Origin: Granulicella sp. L46
GTDB taxonomy: Bacteria > Acidobacteriota > Terriglobia > Terriglobales > Acidobacteriaceae
DNA length: 49,580 bases
NCBI RefSeq assembly: GCF_009765785.1
Contig: NZ_LMUT01000018.1
Coordinates: forward strand, 27,658 to 77,237
Reading direction: 5' to 3'
A program made the translations under genes and the position numbers. Positions 27,786 through 35,503 of the stretch are shown one piece after another. Each line of letters begins with the position of its first letter. The first letter of the stretch is position 1. The notes beneath the pieces are model-generated. The model saw only the letters and a program-made list of their open reading frames with translations, was not told the DNA's origin and ran no database searches.

Positions 27786-28559
27786 TCATTTTGTACGTAT
27801 AGAAGAATGGGCGTCCGATTGTTTGATTGCCCGTTCAATGCCCCGTTCAGCTAGCGGTTCCATAACACCGTAGCCCGCATCGTTGGGGTGCACCCCATCT
27901 GCACTCAGGCTGTCTTTGAGGGAATCAGTCTTATCGGCCATCGCTGAATAATAGTCAACGTAGGACAGACCCTCTTGGACAGCGTACCGTCGTATCCATT
28001 CATTGATGGTATTGATCCTCTTGGAATAAGCGAATTGCTGCGACGGGGAAAAATGTGACACCGGCAAAATCGAGCACAACACAACAGGAATGTGAGCCCG
28101 GTGGGCCATCGTGACCATGCTTGTTATATTTTGTGTAGTCTGAGTAAATCCGATGTGCCGCTCTGGCAAAATGACATCGTTTGTTCCAGCCAAGATCACC
28201 ACGGCAGACGGATGGAGATCTATCACATCCTGCTGAAATCTTGTCACCATTCCGTCCGTTGATTCCCCCGAAATTCCGCGGCCAACATACGGCTTGTCTG
28301 GAAAGAACTTCGAGGCTTCATCAGTTGCCCAAAAGTCGGTGATGGAGTCTCCAAAGAATATTACCCGACCCTCGACGTATGGCGGAATCAACCGGTTTAT
28401 GGCTTGATAGCGCGTGAGATTGTCGTGGGCTTCGCTTCTCCGAAGTTCTCTTCGGATCAGCAATAAATTGTCACCAAAAATTGACAAGATTAGGCAGCCA
28501 CTCACCAAGAACGTCGCCAGAGTTCTGATCGTTTTACGCAAATTGAGATGATGAAACAT
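27786..28559 (-). CDS. SGNH/GDSL-family hydrolase, membrane-anchored or secreted
   Basis: 257 residues. One hydrophobic segment near the N-terminus (TLATFLVSGCLILSIFGD) acts as anchor or signal. The four SGNH blocks follow: IFFGDSITDFW (Ser72), YVGRGISGEST, LAGTNDV (Asn127) and DGVHPNDAGY (Asp221, His224). It is probably an esterase or acetyl-hydrolase acting on acylated sugars in the cell envelope. It diverges from an acyltransferase gene 230 bases away, so the two may add and remove acyl groups on the same polymer; this is inference from position. Confidence 0.88.
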   Translation of the reverse strand: MFHHLNLRKTIRTLATFLVSGCLILSIFGDNLLLIRRELRRSEAHDNLTRYQAINRLIPPYVEGRVIFFGDSITDFWATDEASKFFPDKPYVGRGISGESTDGMVTRFQQDVIDLHPSAVVILAGTNDVILPERHIGFTQTTQNITSMVTMAHRAHIPVVLCSILPVSHFSPSQQFAYSKRINTINEWIRRYAVQEGLSYVDYYSAMADKTDSLKDSLSADGVHPNDAGYGVMEPLAERGIERAIKQSDAHSSIRTK

Positions 28560-28787
28560 GCAGGATTCAATTCGATTGGATATCGGGCCAAAAGAAAGAT
28601 CTATAGATAAAATGATAATGACACTGCGCAGGCATACGCCTATGAAGCTGTCACTTTACCCATTAGTTCGTGTCAACGAAGTCCGATGATTTCAATATAG
28701 TTTGCTGGCGGTGCTCTGCGCGATCGGATGACGATATACTCACAATCCCGTACCCTTTACCTCACCGGCCAACCGAAAGGCCCAAGG

Positions 28788-30011
28788 ATGGATAGTTCCA
28801 GCCTTCCGATGCGATCTAGTGTCGGTCAGATAGACGGCTTACAGATGCTGCGCGCTGTAGCCGTCATCCTTGTGGTGTGGTGGCACACAGGCCAACACCT
28901 CGCGGCCTGCGGTGGTCAAGCGCTTCCCGCCCTCAATGTCTTCGGCATCGATATCTTCTTTGTCATCAGTGGGTTCATTCTCTCCCTTGTTGTTCTGCGA
29001 ACTCCCAAGCAACCAGGCGTGGATACAACTTGGGACTTCCTCAAGAAGCGCTTCATCCGCGTTTATCCCATCTACTGGGTGTTCGCAATACTCATCCTGC
29101 TACGCATGTTTCGCGCGGGCGCCCTCAAAGGGCACAACTATTGGTCTGCATTCTTTTTGCTGCCCCCGATTCACTCTCTGGGAGGCGACCTGATCATTGG
29201 CTACTCATGGACCATGATGTTCGAGATATTCTTCTACACCGTATTCGGACTCATCCTGCTAAAGACTGTGCATTGGGCTGTTCCCATCTTTATTCTCCTG
29301 CTCACATCTTCGGTGGCCATTGGGGGGCTGTGTAACATTCGGCATCCATTCTGGATCGTAGCAGCGAATCCCATCCTGCTTGAGTTCGTATTTGGTGCAC
29401 TGATGGCACTCCTGTATGCAAGAGTTGGAACGAGGCGCCACGTAGGTATATGCCTAACCGCGGTGGGGATCTGCGCCTCGTTCTGGTTGGCGCGCCACAA
29501 TCAATCCTGGATCGCTAACGGCGAGCAGATGATCTTAGTCAACCACGGAGCCTTTCAGAGATCCGTCACTTGGGGGATCTGCGCGCTAGTGCTGGTCGCA
29601 GGTGTAGTCTTCTGGTCTCCGTCCATGCACCGTGGTCCCGCACGTTGGTGGGTGATACTGGGGAATGCTTCCTACTCGACGTATATCATCTCCCAACTGG
29701 TTCTGGAGTTTGGATCACGTGCGTTCGTGCACTTCCATCCGGATGTAAGCTCTATGTTCGTCAGTGTTCTCTATACGGTCACAATGCTGGCAGCAAATTT
29801 GGTCGCTGGCTACTTCTGCTATAGGCTCATCGAGAAGCCACTCTTGAACGGCTTGCAGAACAGACTTCTAGTCAAGCAAAGCGTTCTAAGTTCACGGAAC
29901 GCGCACCACACAGAACACAGTGCGGGCTTTGCTCCGCTGGCTCAACGTTCCGGTGATCTCCCCTTAACCAACACGGTATCCAAAGCGGTCTCTTCGGACG
30001 AGTCTGGGTAA
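28788..30011 (+). CDS. Acyltransferase-3 family membrane protein (OafA/YrhL-like)
   Basis: 407 residues from ATG 28788, chosen because GAAAGG lies 7 bases before it; the frame begins at 28728 without a site. Motifs of the family: GLQMLRAVAVILVVWWHTGQ (H33), the DIFFVISGFIL segment and KKRFIRVYPIYWV. About ten membrane helices follow. The C-terminal tail of about 50 residues is polar and cytoplasmic. These proteins move acetyl or other acyl groups onto extracellular polysaccharides. Divergent from the SGNH hydrolase. Confidence 0.9.
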   Translation: MDSSSLPMRSSVGQIDGLQMLRAVAVILVVWWHTGQHLAACGGQALPALNVFGIDIFFVISGFILSLVVLRTPKQPGVDTTWDFLKKRFIRVYPIYWVFAILILLRMFRAGALKGHNYWSAFFLLPPIHSLGGDLIIGYSWTMMFEIFFYTVFGLILLKTVHWAVPIFILLLTSSVAIGGLCNIRHPFWIVAANPILLEFVFGALMALLYARVGTRRHVGICLTAVGICASFWLARHNQSWIANGEQMILVNHGAFQRSVTWGICALVLVAGVVFWSPSMHRGPARWWVILGNASYSTYIISQLVLEFGSRAFVHFHPDVSSMFVSVLYTVTMLAANLVAGYFCYRLIEKPLLNGLQNRLLVKQSVLSSRNAHHTEHSAGFAPLAQRSGDLPLTNTVSKAVSSDESG

Positions 30012-30059
30012 ATTCAATCACACGTCTGATTTTACGTAAGGCGGTACTGTCGGAAAGGC

Positions 30060-30510
30060 TCATCTTGTCGGTCTTCGAACAATAGCAATCAATCGCGCCT
30101 GGTTCTTCGGACGTGGCCTGCTTCTCCCGGCCCAAATATCTAGCAGAGCGCGGCATGACAGCCCGGTTACGCGAATCAAAACCGCCAGCGGCATTTGCCG
30201 CAACGCGGGCAGGTCTTCATTTGCCATTCATCGCGGCTCTTGTCGACATATTCGGTATAAATCGCCTCTTCAGAGTGGACTAGCCCACCATCGACCGCCT
30301 CCAACTGATTCGATTCTTGCCAATGTAGTGAACGTGATCGACGCATATATTCCCACGCTGAAGCAAGCCGACAGTCTGCTTGTCGCAGGACTCTCCCGCC
30401 GTGTCAGCGGATTTGGCCTTGGGATGGAATTCGTACTGGCGTAGGGCATCCCCATACGTCTTAACGCGCGTTGTTCGTCTTAGCCCGATCAAGCCGACCC
30501 GAATCGTCAT
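30060..30510 (-). pseudogene. Frameshifted gene, helix-turn-helix-like C-terminus
   Basis: Three consecutive minus-strand frames join into one protein-like text. Frame A (to about 30320) gives YGDALRQYEFHPKAKSADTA, CDKQTVGLLQR and HYIGK. Frame B (30346 to about 30212) gives ESNQLEAVDGGLVHSEEAIY and TEYVDKSRDEWQMKT. Frame C (30212 to the stop at 30060) gives LPALRQMPLAVLIRVTGLSC, then AGRSRPRPKNQARLIAIVRR. Each piece is in a different register, so at least two frameshifts have occurred. The C-terminal part looks like a helix-turn-helix with a 'GRSRP' turn. I recall similar text in Acidobacteriota hypothetical proteins but cannot name the family. Confidence 0.6.
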
Positions 30511-30863
30511 GGAATGCCTTTCTGTAAGCTCTGAAGTTTAGTCGACATGCCTTGTGCTCCACGTGTTTCAGTATTCACGGATCGGTGCAGTGTTCATGCG
30601 TTACCGAAGTAGACACCGGTTGGTGTGAAATGAATCCGAAGTTCCCGCAGAACGGCGTTTTTTGAAACAGCGCAACGAAGTTGCCGAAAACGCGGCTTTG
30701 TAGGAACCGGCGGAATATTGCGCGTCTCCCGCTCCGACCAGCCAAAAGACTTGCTCGAAACCAGATTCTCCCGCGGACTTCAATCTTGCGGTTGTTTTGC
30801 AGGTCAAGTGAGAATCGACAAAACTAGGTGCATTGATCAGCCAAGGCCAGGATCACACTCCAC
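30511..30863. other. Gene-free stretch with a short repeat
   Basis: No supported gene on either strand. A 31-base repeat at 30638-30668 (GAAGTTCCCGCAGAAC and onwards) recurs in related form at 34683-34713. The sequence TTGCCGAAAACGCGGC at about 30680 resembles part of the same repeat. The region probably consists of remnants of small repeats or insertion sequences. Confidence 0.4.
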
Positions 30864-33800
30864 CTAAAACTGTATTCGTGCGGCGAACTGAAAGGCTCTC
30901 GGGCCGCCGGAACCGAAGAATCCACCCGCAACGCTGACCGGCTGGAAGAAGTTGGTCTGAATGGCTGGGGCTCCCTCATTGGGTCCGATGGAGATATCGC
31001 GGCCGGAGTAGTCGGCGGTGGTTGAGCCGCGCACGTTGACCTGGTTGGCGAGGTTGAAGACTTCCGCCATGAGGGTGAGGGAGGGGCCGCGGTGAGAGGC
31101 AAAGATCTTGGCCAGGCGCATGTCGAAGGAGCTGAAGGGGCTGGAATAATTGACGCCCGAAGGAACGTTGTCGACCGGGCCTCCGGCCTGACAAGGATAT
31201 GCGCCGGGGCAGGGTGCAAGTGCATTCCACTGATTGATCTTGGCATTCAACTGGTCACTGTTTTTTATCTCGCGGCCAATGGAGTTGCGTGAAAGCAGCG
31301 GCAGGCGGGCGCCACTTGCTCCATTGACGGCGGTGCTGGGCAGAAGGGTGTCCGCTGGAACGCCCGATCCATAGGTGTAGATCGGCGCGATCGAGAAGCC
31401 GAAGGGGAACTGGGCATCTCCGTAGATGCTGATGCGTTGCTTCTCGTCGGTGAGCGCGTAGCCTTTCTCTTTGCGCAGGCCGGATGTGCCTTCCGCAAGA
31501 TTGACCTGCTCATCGGCGTTGTTGTTGGTGAGTTGATCGTCGTCGGAATAATCGAGGGTCTTGGAGAGTGTGTAGCTCACGTTGTATTCGTACGTGACCT
31601 TGCCGATGCGCGATGGCCGGTGGCCGAGACTTGCGAGCAGGCCGTCATACCAGGACTTGGCCTGCGACTGAATGAGGGTGATGTTGTCCGAGATGCCGGA
31701 GAGAGGATCGGTGATGGTGCATGGGATATTGTCGCCCGGGCAAGAGATGTCGGGGGAAGTGGAGGTGGTTGTGCGCAGGAGGCTGCCGATGAGCTGGCGC
31801 TGTCCGAAGACGTGCAGGCCGTCCGCTGTGACGAGCCAGTTCTTGCCGAACTGCTGCTGGAGGCCAATGGATGCCTGCTGAAACAGAGGATGGTGGGCGT
31901 CAGGCCCCATGGCGATGATACCGACGCCGCCGGTCTCATGCGGACCAGAAAACGCTGTGGCGATCGTCGGGCTTCCAGGAGCATATTGGCCCCCGGGCGC
32001 AAAGCAAAAGTTGAGACTTGGCGGCGCCGGAACTCCGGGCAGCACACATTCCGATCCGGCGTATTGCGTTACCGTGAGGGCGCGGTCATTTTGCACGAGC
32101 TCTTCCGCTCCCGCCTCAAGAATGATGCGGTCGTAGTAGATTCCATAGCCGCCACGGAAGACGGTCTTCCCGTTGCCGAAGGGATCGTAAGCGAAACCTA
32201 CACGCGGACCGAAGTCCTTGGTATCGGGATACTTTTTCAGATTGATGACGTTGGCCATCCACACGCATTGAACTGTGGGGACACTGGTCAGATTTGGACA
32301 GGGATCGTGACTGGGGCTGTTTCCCGTGAGATTCGAGTCATACTCCCAACGCAATCCAAGGTTCAGGGTGAGCTTAGCGAGCACTCTCCAGTCATCCTGC
32401 GCATACAACGCGGTGTAGTTATCTCCAACGTTCGGGATGGGTACGGGAACTACCGGAGCGCTGCTGTGGATGCCAACAGCAACCGGGATATCGAGGTCGT
32501 TGACGACGCCATCTCCATTGAGATCCTGAAAGCCGAAGTCCGAGGTGAGAATGACGGTTCCAGTACCAAACACGTTGATGAGTCCGTGTGCGGAATAGTG
32601 TTGAAACTCACCACCGAATCGGAGCTCGTGCTTGCCGAGGGCCATCGTAAAGCCGTCACGCAACTGATACCGATTCAAGTGAGTTGCCTGCGGCAGATTA
32701 AAGTTGGCGCCGTCAGCCAGGTCAGGAAAGATCAACTCATTGGTAAGCCCGAGGCTCGAAGGATCGGTGAGCGGAGCATTTTGAGGAAAGGGTGGGATGT
32801 CGTTATAGAAGTTGTCGTAGTGGAACGACAGGTTGTTGGTTTTTGTGGACCCGATCACGGATGTCCAGCCTGCCGCAATCGAATTGAATCGGTTCAGCGA
32901 GTTTTGCCGCTCTGCGGCTGTGCTGAGTGGGGTGGTTGATGAAGGTGTCGCCTGTGCGGTGTCAGTGGAACGATTGAAGCTATAGCGCCCATACACATTG
33001 TTGTTCGCGTTGAAGTTGTAGTCGATGCGGTTGGAAAGTAGCAGGTCGCGAAGCGGCGCGGGCGCGGAGGTATTGTCGATCACGTCTTTCGTGAAGTCGC
33101 GCGTGCCGGTAAGGATGGAAGCGTTCTGATCGCGATATTCGACTGAAGAAAAAATGAATGCCTTATTGCGGCGCAGCGGAGCTCCGATCGATCCGCCGAA
33201 CTGTTCGCGACTGAACGGAGGGGTGGGAAGCTGGTGATCGAAGGTCGCTGGCAGGGCCTGCAAGTCCTGGTTGCGTACAAAGACAAACGCTGAGCCGTGC
33301 ACAGCATTGGTTCCTGATCGCGTAACGATGTTGATGATGCTGTTTCCAGAGCGGCCGACTTCCGAGGTAAATCGTGCAGTCGCAATTTGAAATTCCTGGA
33401 TCGAGTCCTCGGGGAGATTCGATAGCGTTCCACCAACCACTTCGTCGTTGTTGTCCCCACCGTCTACCGTGATATTGCCGCCGCGTCCGAAGCCGCCGGC
33501 AGAGCTCACTTCCAGAGTGTTGGTCTTCGTCGGGTCGAAGGTGGGCGCAGGTCGATTGCCCGGCAGGAGAAAGGCGAGCTCGAGAAAATTGCGGCCGTTG
33601 AGCGGAATATTTTGAATGGTATTCGATGTGATTTGCCCCTGAACCATCGATTGGGACAGAGAGACTTCATTCTCGGTTGAGTTCACCTGCACAGTCGTTG
33701 CGTCAGCCGCTGGAGACAGCTTTGAGTCCAGAGTTGTTGTCTTGCCTGCCTCGAGGCGCACATCCTTGTATTGCACGGTTCCGAAGCCCGGCGCGCTAAT

Positions 33801-34037
33801 GGCAATCAGATAGTCGTCGGGCTGAAGGTTGGACAAGGAGTACGAGCCGTCAGGATTGGACAGGCTGCTCCGCACAGTGCCCTGCTTCACGCTTGTTACC
33901 GAGACATGCGCCTGTGGGATGAGCGCGCCTTGCGAATCTCTAACTAGGCCGTTGACAGTTGCGGTCGGAACTTGAGCAAGGATGTACATGCCGGGGCATG
34001 ATGCCAGCAGGGTAAGAGCCAGGGCAAACTTACGCAT
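30864..34037 (-). CDS. Oar-like TonB-dependent receptor with carboxypeptidase-regulatory domain
   Basis: 1057 residues from ATG 34037. Signal peptide 1-22 (ending MYILAQ), then a carboxypeptidase-regulatory-like domain at about 24-105 (TATVNGLVRDSQGALIPQAH, NPDGSYSLSNLQPDDYLIAI), a plug at about 115-250 (IQNIPLNGRNFLELAFLLPG, GNITVDGGDNNDE, SGNSIINIVTRSGTNAVHGS), and a long beta-barrel ending AARIQF with a terminal Phe. This is the architecture of the large Oar/CirA-like receptors expanded in Acidobacteria, which import plant-derived oligosaccharides or other large substrates. No TonB or carbohydrate gene lies next to it. Confidence 0.92.
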   Translation of the reverse strand: MRKFALALTLLASCPGMYILAQVPTATVNGLVRDSQGALIPQAHVSVTSVKQGTVRSSLSNPDGSYSLSNLQPDDYLIAISAPGFGTVQYKDVRLEAGKTTTLDSKLSPAADATTVQVNSTENEVSLSQSMVQGQITSNTIQNIPLNGRNFLELAFLLPGNRPAPTFDPTKTNTLEVSSAGGFGRGGNITVDGGDNNDEVVGGTLSNLPEDSIQEFQIATARFTSEVGRSGNSIINIVTRSGTNAVHGSAFVFVRNQDLQALPATFDHQLPTPPFSREQFGGSIGAPLRRNKAFIFSSVEYRDQNASILTGTRDFTKDVIDNTSAPAPLRDLLLSNRIDYNFNANNNVYGRYSFNRSTDTAQATPSSTTPLSTAAERQNSLNRFNSIAAGWTSVIGSTKTNNLSFHYDNFYNDIPPFPQNAPLTDPSSLGLTNELIFPDLADGANFNLPQATHLNRYQLRDGFTMALGKHELRFGGEFQHYSAHGLINVFGTGTVILTSDFGFQDLNGDGVVNDLDIPVAVGIHSSAPVVPVPIPNVGDNYTALYAQDDWRVLAKLTLNLGLRWEYDSNLTGNSPSHDPCPNLTSVPTVQCVWMANVINLKKYPDTKDFGPRVGFAYDPFGNGKTVFRGGYGIYYDRIILEAGAEELVQNDRALTVTQYAGSECVLPGVPAPPSLNFCFAPGGQYAPGSPTIATAFSGPHETGGVGIIAMGPDAHHPLFQQASIGLQQQFGKNWLVTADGLHVFGQRQLIGSLLRTTTSTSPDISCPGDNIPCTITDPLSGISDNITLIQSQAKSWYDGLLASLGHRPSRIGKVTYEYNVSYTLSKTLDYSDDDQLTNNNADEQVNLAEGTSGLRKEKGYALTDEKQRISIYGDAQFPFGFSIAPIYTYGSGVPADTLLPSTAVNGASGARLPLLSRNSIGREIKNSDQLNAKINQWNALAPCPGAYPCQAGGPVDNVPSGVNYSSPFSSFDMRLAKIFASHRGPSLTLMAEVFNLANQVNVRGSTTADYSGRDISIGPNEGAPAIQTNFFQPVSVAGGFFGSGGPRAFQFAARIQF

Positions 34038-34506
34038 TTATGAATTTACTCCGTGCGAGATCAGTAGGTTGGGAGAACGAGCCCGTAGCAATGAACTGGG
34101 TTCACTTCGAAAGCATTGAGATTGATCTACTGAACTTTATGGATTGAAATGGAATTCGTCATCCATCTTTCGATTGAATTTTCATCAACCAAATCATGGC
34201 GGCATCTTGTTGTCGTCCAGTTTTTCGAAGACACCGTCCGTTCCGGCACGCGCATTTCAAGGTACGGGCCACCGGAAGGACCAGCCCTAGCGCACGAAAA
34301 ACGGTGTCTTGAGCAACTTCAATGCGTCTGCGCGTCCGTGACCTCTAAAGTTTCCGAAAACGAGACGTTGGAGGAGGTACAATTCTCCCCACGTGAAGAA
34401 TCGCACTATGAACGATCGCAAAGGTAGATGGTGTGGCCGCTGTTGCACGAAGGGAACCACTTCACTTCTTTGAAATTGTTCCCGGACGGGCGTGAAAGGA
34501 GCGGGT

Positions 34507-34614
34507 ATGGGAGACTTTTTTCAACCGTTTCATTTGATCATTTTTCTAATTGTCTTGACTGTTGTCTTTCTGGTGTGTCGACTACTTTGGCGACTAGGAT
34601 CGAAGACTAAATAA
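34507..34614 (+). CDS. Possible 35-residue single-span membrane protein
   Basis: ATG 34507 to TAA 34612-34614, with AAGGAG 8 bases upstream (GAAAGGAGCGGGT). The product MGDFFQPFHLIIFLIVLTVV continues as FLVCRLLWRLGSKTK. The N-terminus resembles the MGD.FQP.HL beginning of TatA-like and other small membrane proteins, but the amphipathic helix of TatA is missing. It has a good translation signal but is too short to be certain; it may be a truncated relic. Confidence 0.5.
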   Translation: MGDFFQPFHLIIFLIVLTVVFLVCRLLWRLGSKTK

Positions 34615-34682
34615 CCGTACAGCAGCATTCATAAGGAATGGTGTCGAAATCTCCATTCGGTCGGGACGCGCGGCATTGCCGT

Positions 34683-34713
34683 GAACTTCCCGAGAAACGG
34701 CGTTTTGGGAAAC
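34683..34713. repeat. Short palindromic dispersed repeat
   Basis: GAACTTCCCGAGAAACGG continues as CGTTTTGGGAAAC and folds on itself (TTCCC with GGGAA, AAACG with CGTTT). A related 31-base copy is at 30638-30668. Both lie in gene-free DNA on either side of the Oar-like receptor gene. Confidence 0.55.
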
Positions 34714-35155
34714 TCTGTTCTGAGTCTTCCCTCTGTCTGTGATCTACCCCGGATAAATCGACATGATGATAGCGATGGCCACCACGGAAAAGTTAGTACA
34801 GGTATTGCCAGCCACCATTTGCTACGTCGCCTTGCCGCAAGCGCTCCCAACACGCCTACCGTGACTCCACAGACCCACCTATGGGAATGCTTGAGATTTC
34901 GAATGGCATGACGAGAAGAGCAATTGTCGCCAGGGGACTTGAAATCCCTAACTTTGTAGAGGGGTTCATGGGCGGCAGTGTATTACGCGACGAGTATCCT
35001 TAGTTGCTAACCGTACATCAGTTGCTAACCGTGAATCCCGGCAAACGGCGCCCCTCGTTTGGGGAAGCGAGTATCTCCTCCGCAACCTTAGGCGGTAGTG
35101 GAACAGCCACGTTGGTCCCAGTCTTTGCGGTTAGCACAAAGCCAGCACAAAGAAA

Positions 35156-35173
35156 AGCCCAGTTGCCTGGGCT
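35156..35173 (-). terminator. Rho-independent terminator of the tRNA unit
   Basis: On the minus strand a perfect 7-bp hairpin (AGCCCAG-GCAA-CTGGGCT) is followed by TTTTCTTTG. It lies 22 bases beyond the CCA end of tRNA-Cys, which fits termination of the tRNA transcript. Confidence 0.75.
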
Positions 35174-35195
35174 CTGATTCTAAAGGAGAAAATGT

Positions 35196-35270
35196 TGGAG
35201 GCGCGGGTCGGGATCGAACCGACGCATAAAGGTTTTGCAGACCTCTCCCTTACCACTTGGGTACCGCGCC
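35196..35270 (-). tRNA. tRNA-Cys (anticodon GCA)
   Basis: The minus strand folds as a complete tRNA: acceptor GGCGCGG/CCGCGCC, D stem CCC/GGG, anticodon stem GAGGT/ACCTT with loop CTGCAAA (anticodon GCA), T arm GTCGG-TTCGATC-CCGAC, discriminator T and encoded CCA at 35196-35198. U73 is the identity base expected for tRNA-Cys. It is the second gene of a unit with tRNA-Gly, and its 3' end is repeated at 27.7 kb. Confidence 0.95.
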
Positions 35271-35381
35271 CTGGGCACAAAATTACATCCCCAAAACCAC
35301 ACTACCCGCGGCCAAAAACACACCGAACCGTTGTGTGCAGTCTAGAGCTTCCGAGCCGTAAGCGGTTGAGATTGAGGTTGT

Positions 35382-35457
35382 TGGAGCGGGAGACCGGGGT
35401 CGAACCGGCGACATCTTCCTTGGCAAGGAAGCACTCTACCACTGAGCTACTCCCGCC
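35382..35457 (-). tRNA. tRNA-Gly (anticodon GCC)
   Basis: Minus strand: acceptor GCGGGAG/CTCCCGC, D arm AGCTCAGTGGTAGAGT, anticodon stem CTTCC/GGAAG with loop TTGCCAA (anticodon GCC), T arm GCCGG-TTCGACC-CCGGT, and encoded CCA. It is the first gene after a strong promoter and lies 111 bases upstream of tRNA-Cys, so both are probably cut from one transcript. Confidence 0.95.
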
Positions 35458-35469
35458 CTGCCAAGCATA

Positions 35470-35498
35470 AGTATAGCCACCCCTCACCCCTTTTGCAA
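35470..35498 (-). promoter_or_regulatory. Sigma-70 type promoter of the tRNA-Gly/tRNA-Cys unit
   Basis: On the minus strand TTGCAA (35498-35493) and TATACT (35475-35470) are separated by 17 bases, close to the consensus. The expected start lies about 6 bases before the tRNA-Gly 5' end. Confidence 0.7.
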
Positions 35499-35503
35499 TG
35501 CAA

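Larger units (their letters stand above)
34038..35155. other. Gene-poor stretch between the Oar-like receptor and tRNA-Cys
   Basis: About 1.1 kb with one plausible small gene (34507-34614) and one short palindromic repeat (34683-34713). On the minus strand, pieces VTVGVLGALAARRRSKWWLA, IPVLTF and, after a frameshift, VVAIAIIMSIYPG (34.75-34.87 kb) look like a broken small membrane protein. AGTTGCTAACCGT is repeated directly at about 35003 and 35021. No integrase or transposase is readable. Confidence 0.4.

Noticed and set aside
30280..30510. Possible Gfo/Idh oxidoreductase start (MTIRVGLIGL)
   Set aside because: The Rossmann-like start is not followed by a GxGxxG motif, and the rest fits the frameshifted pseudogene better.
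31437..32939. 500-residue plus-strand frame opposite the Oar-like receptor
   Set aside because: No domain or start signal; it is the antisense of a well-supported receptor gene.
34149..34427. 92-residue plus-strand ORF upstream of the small membrane protein
   Set aside because: Mixed composition, no ribosome-binding site and no family resemblance.
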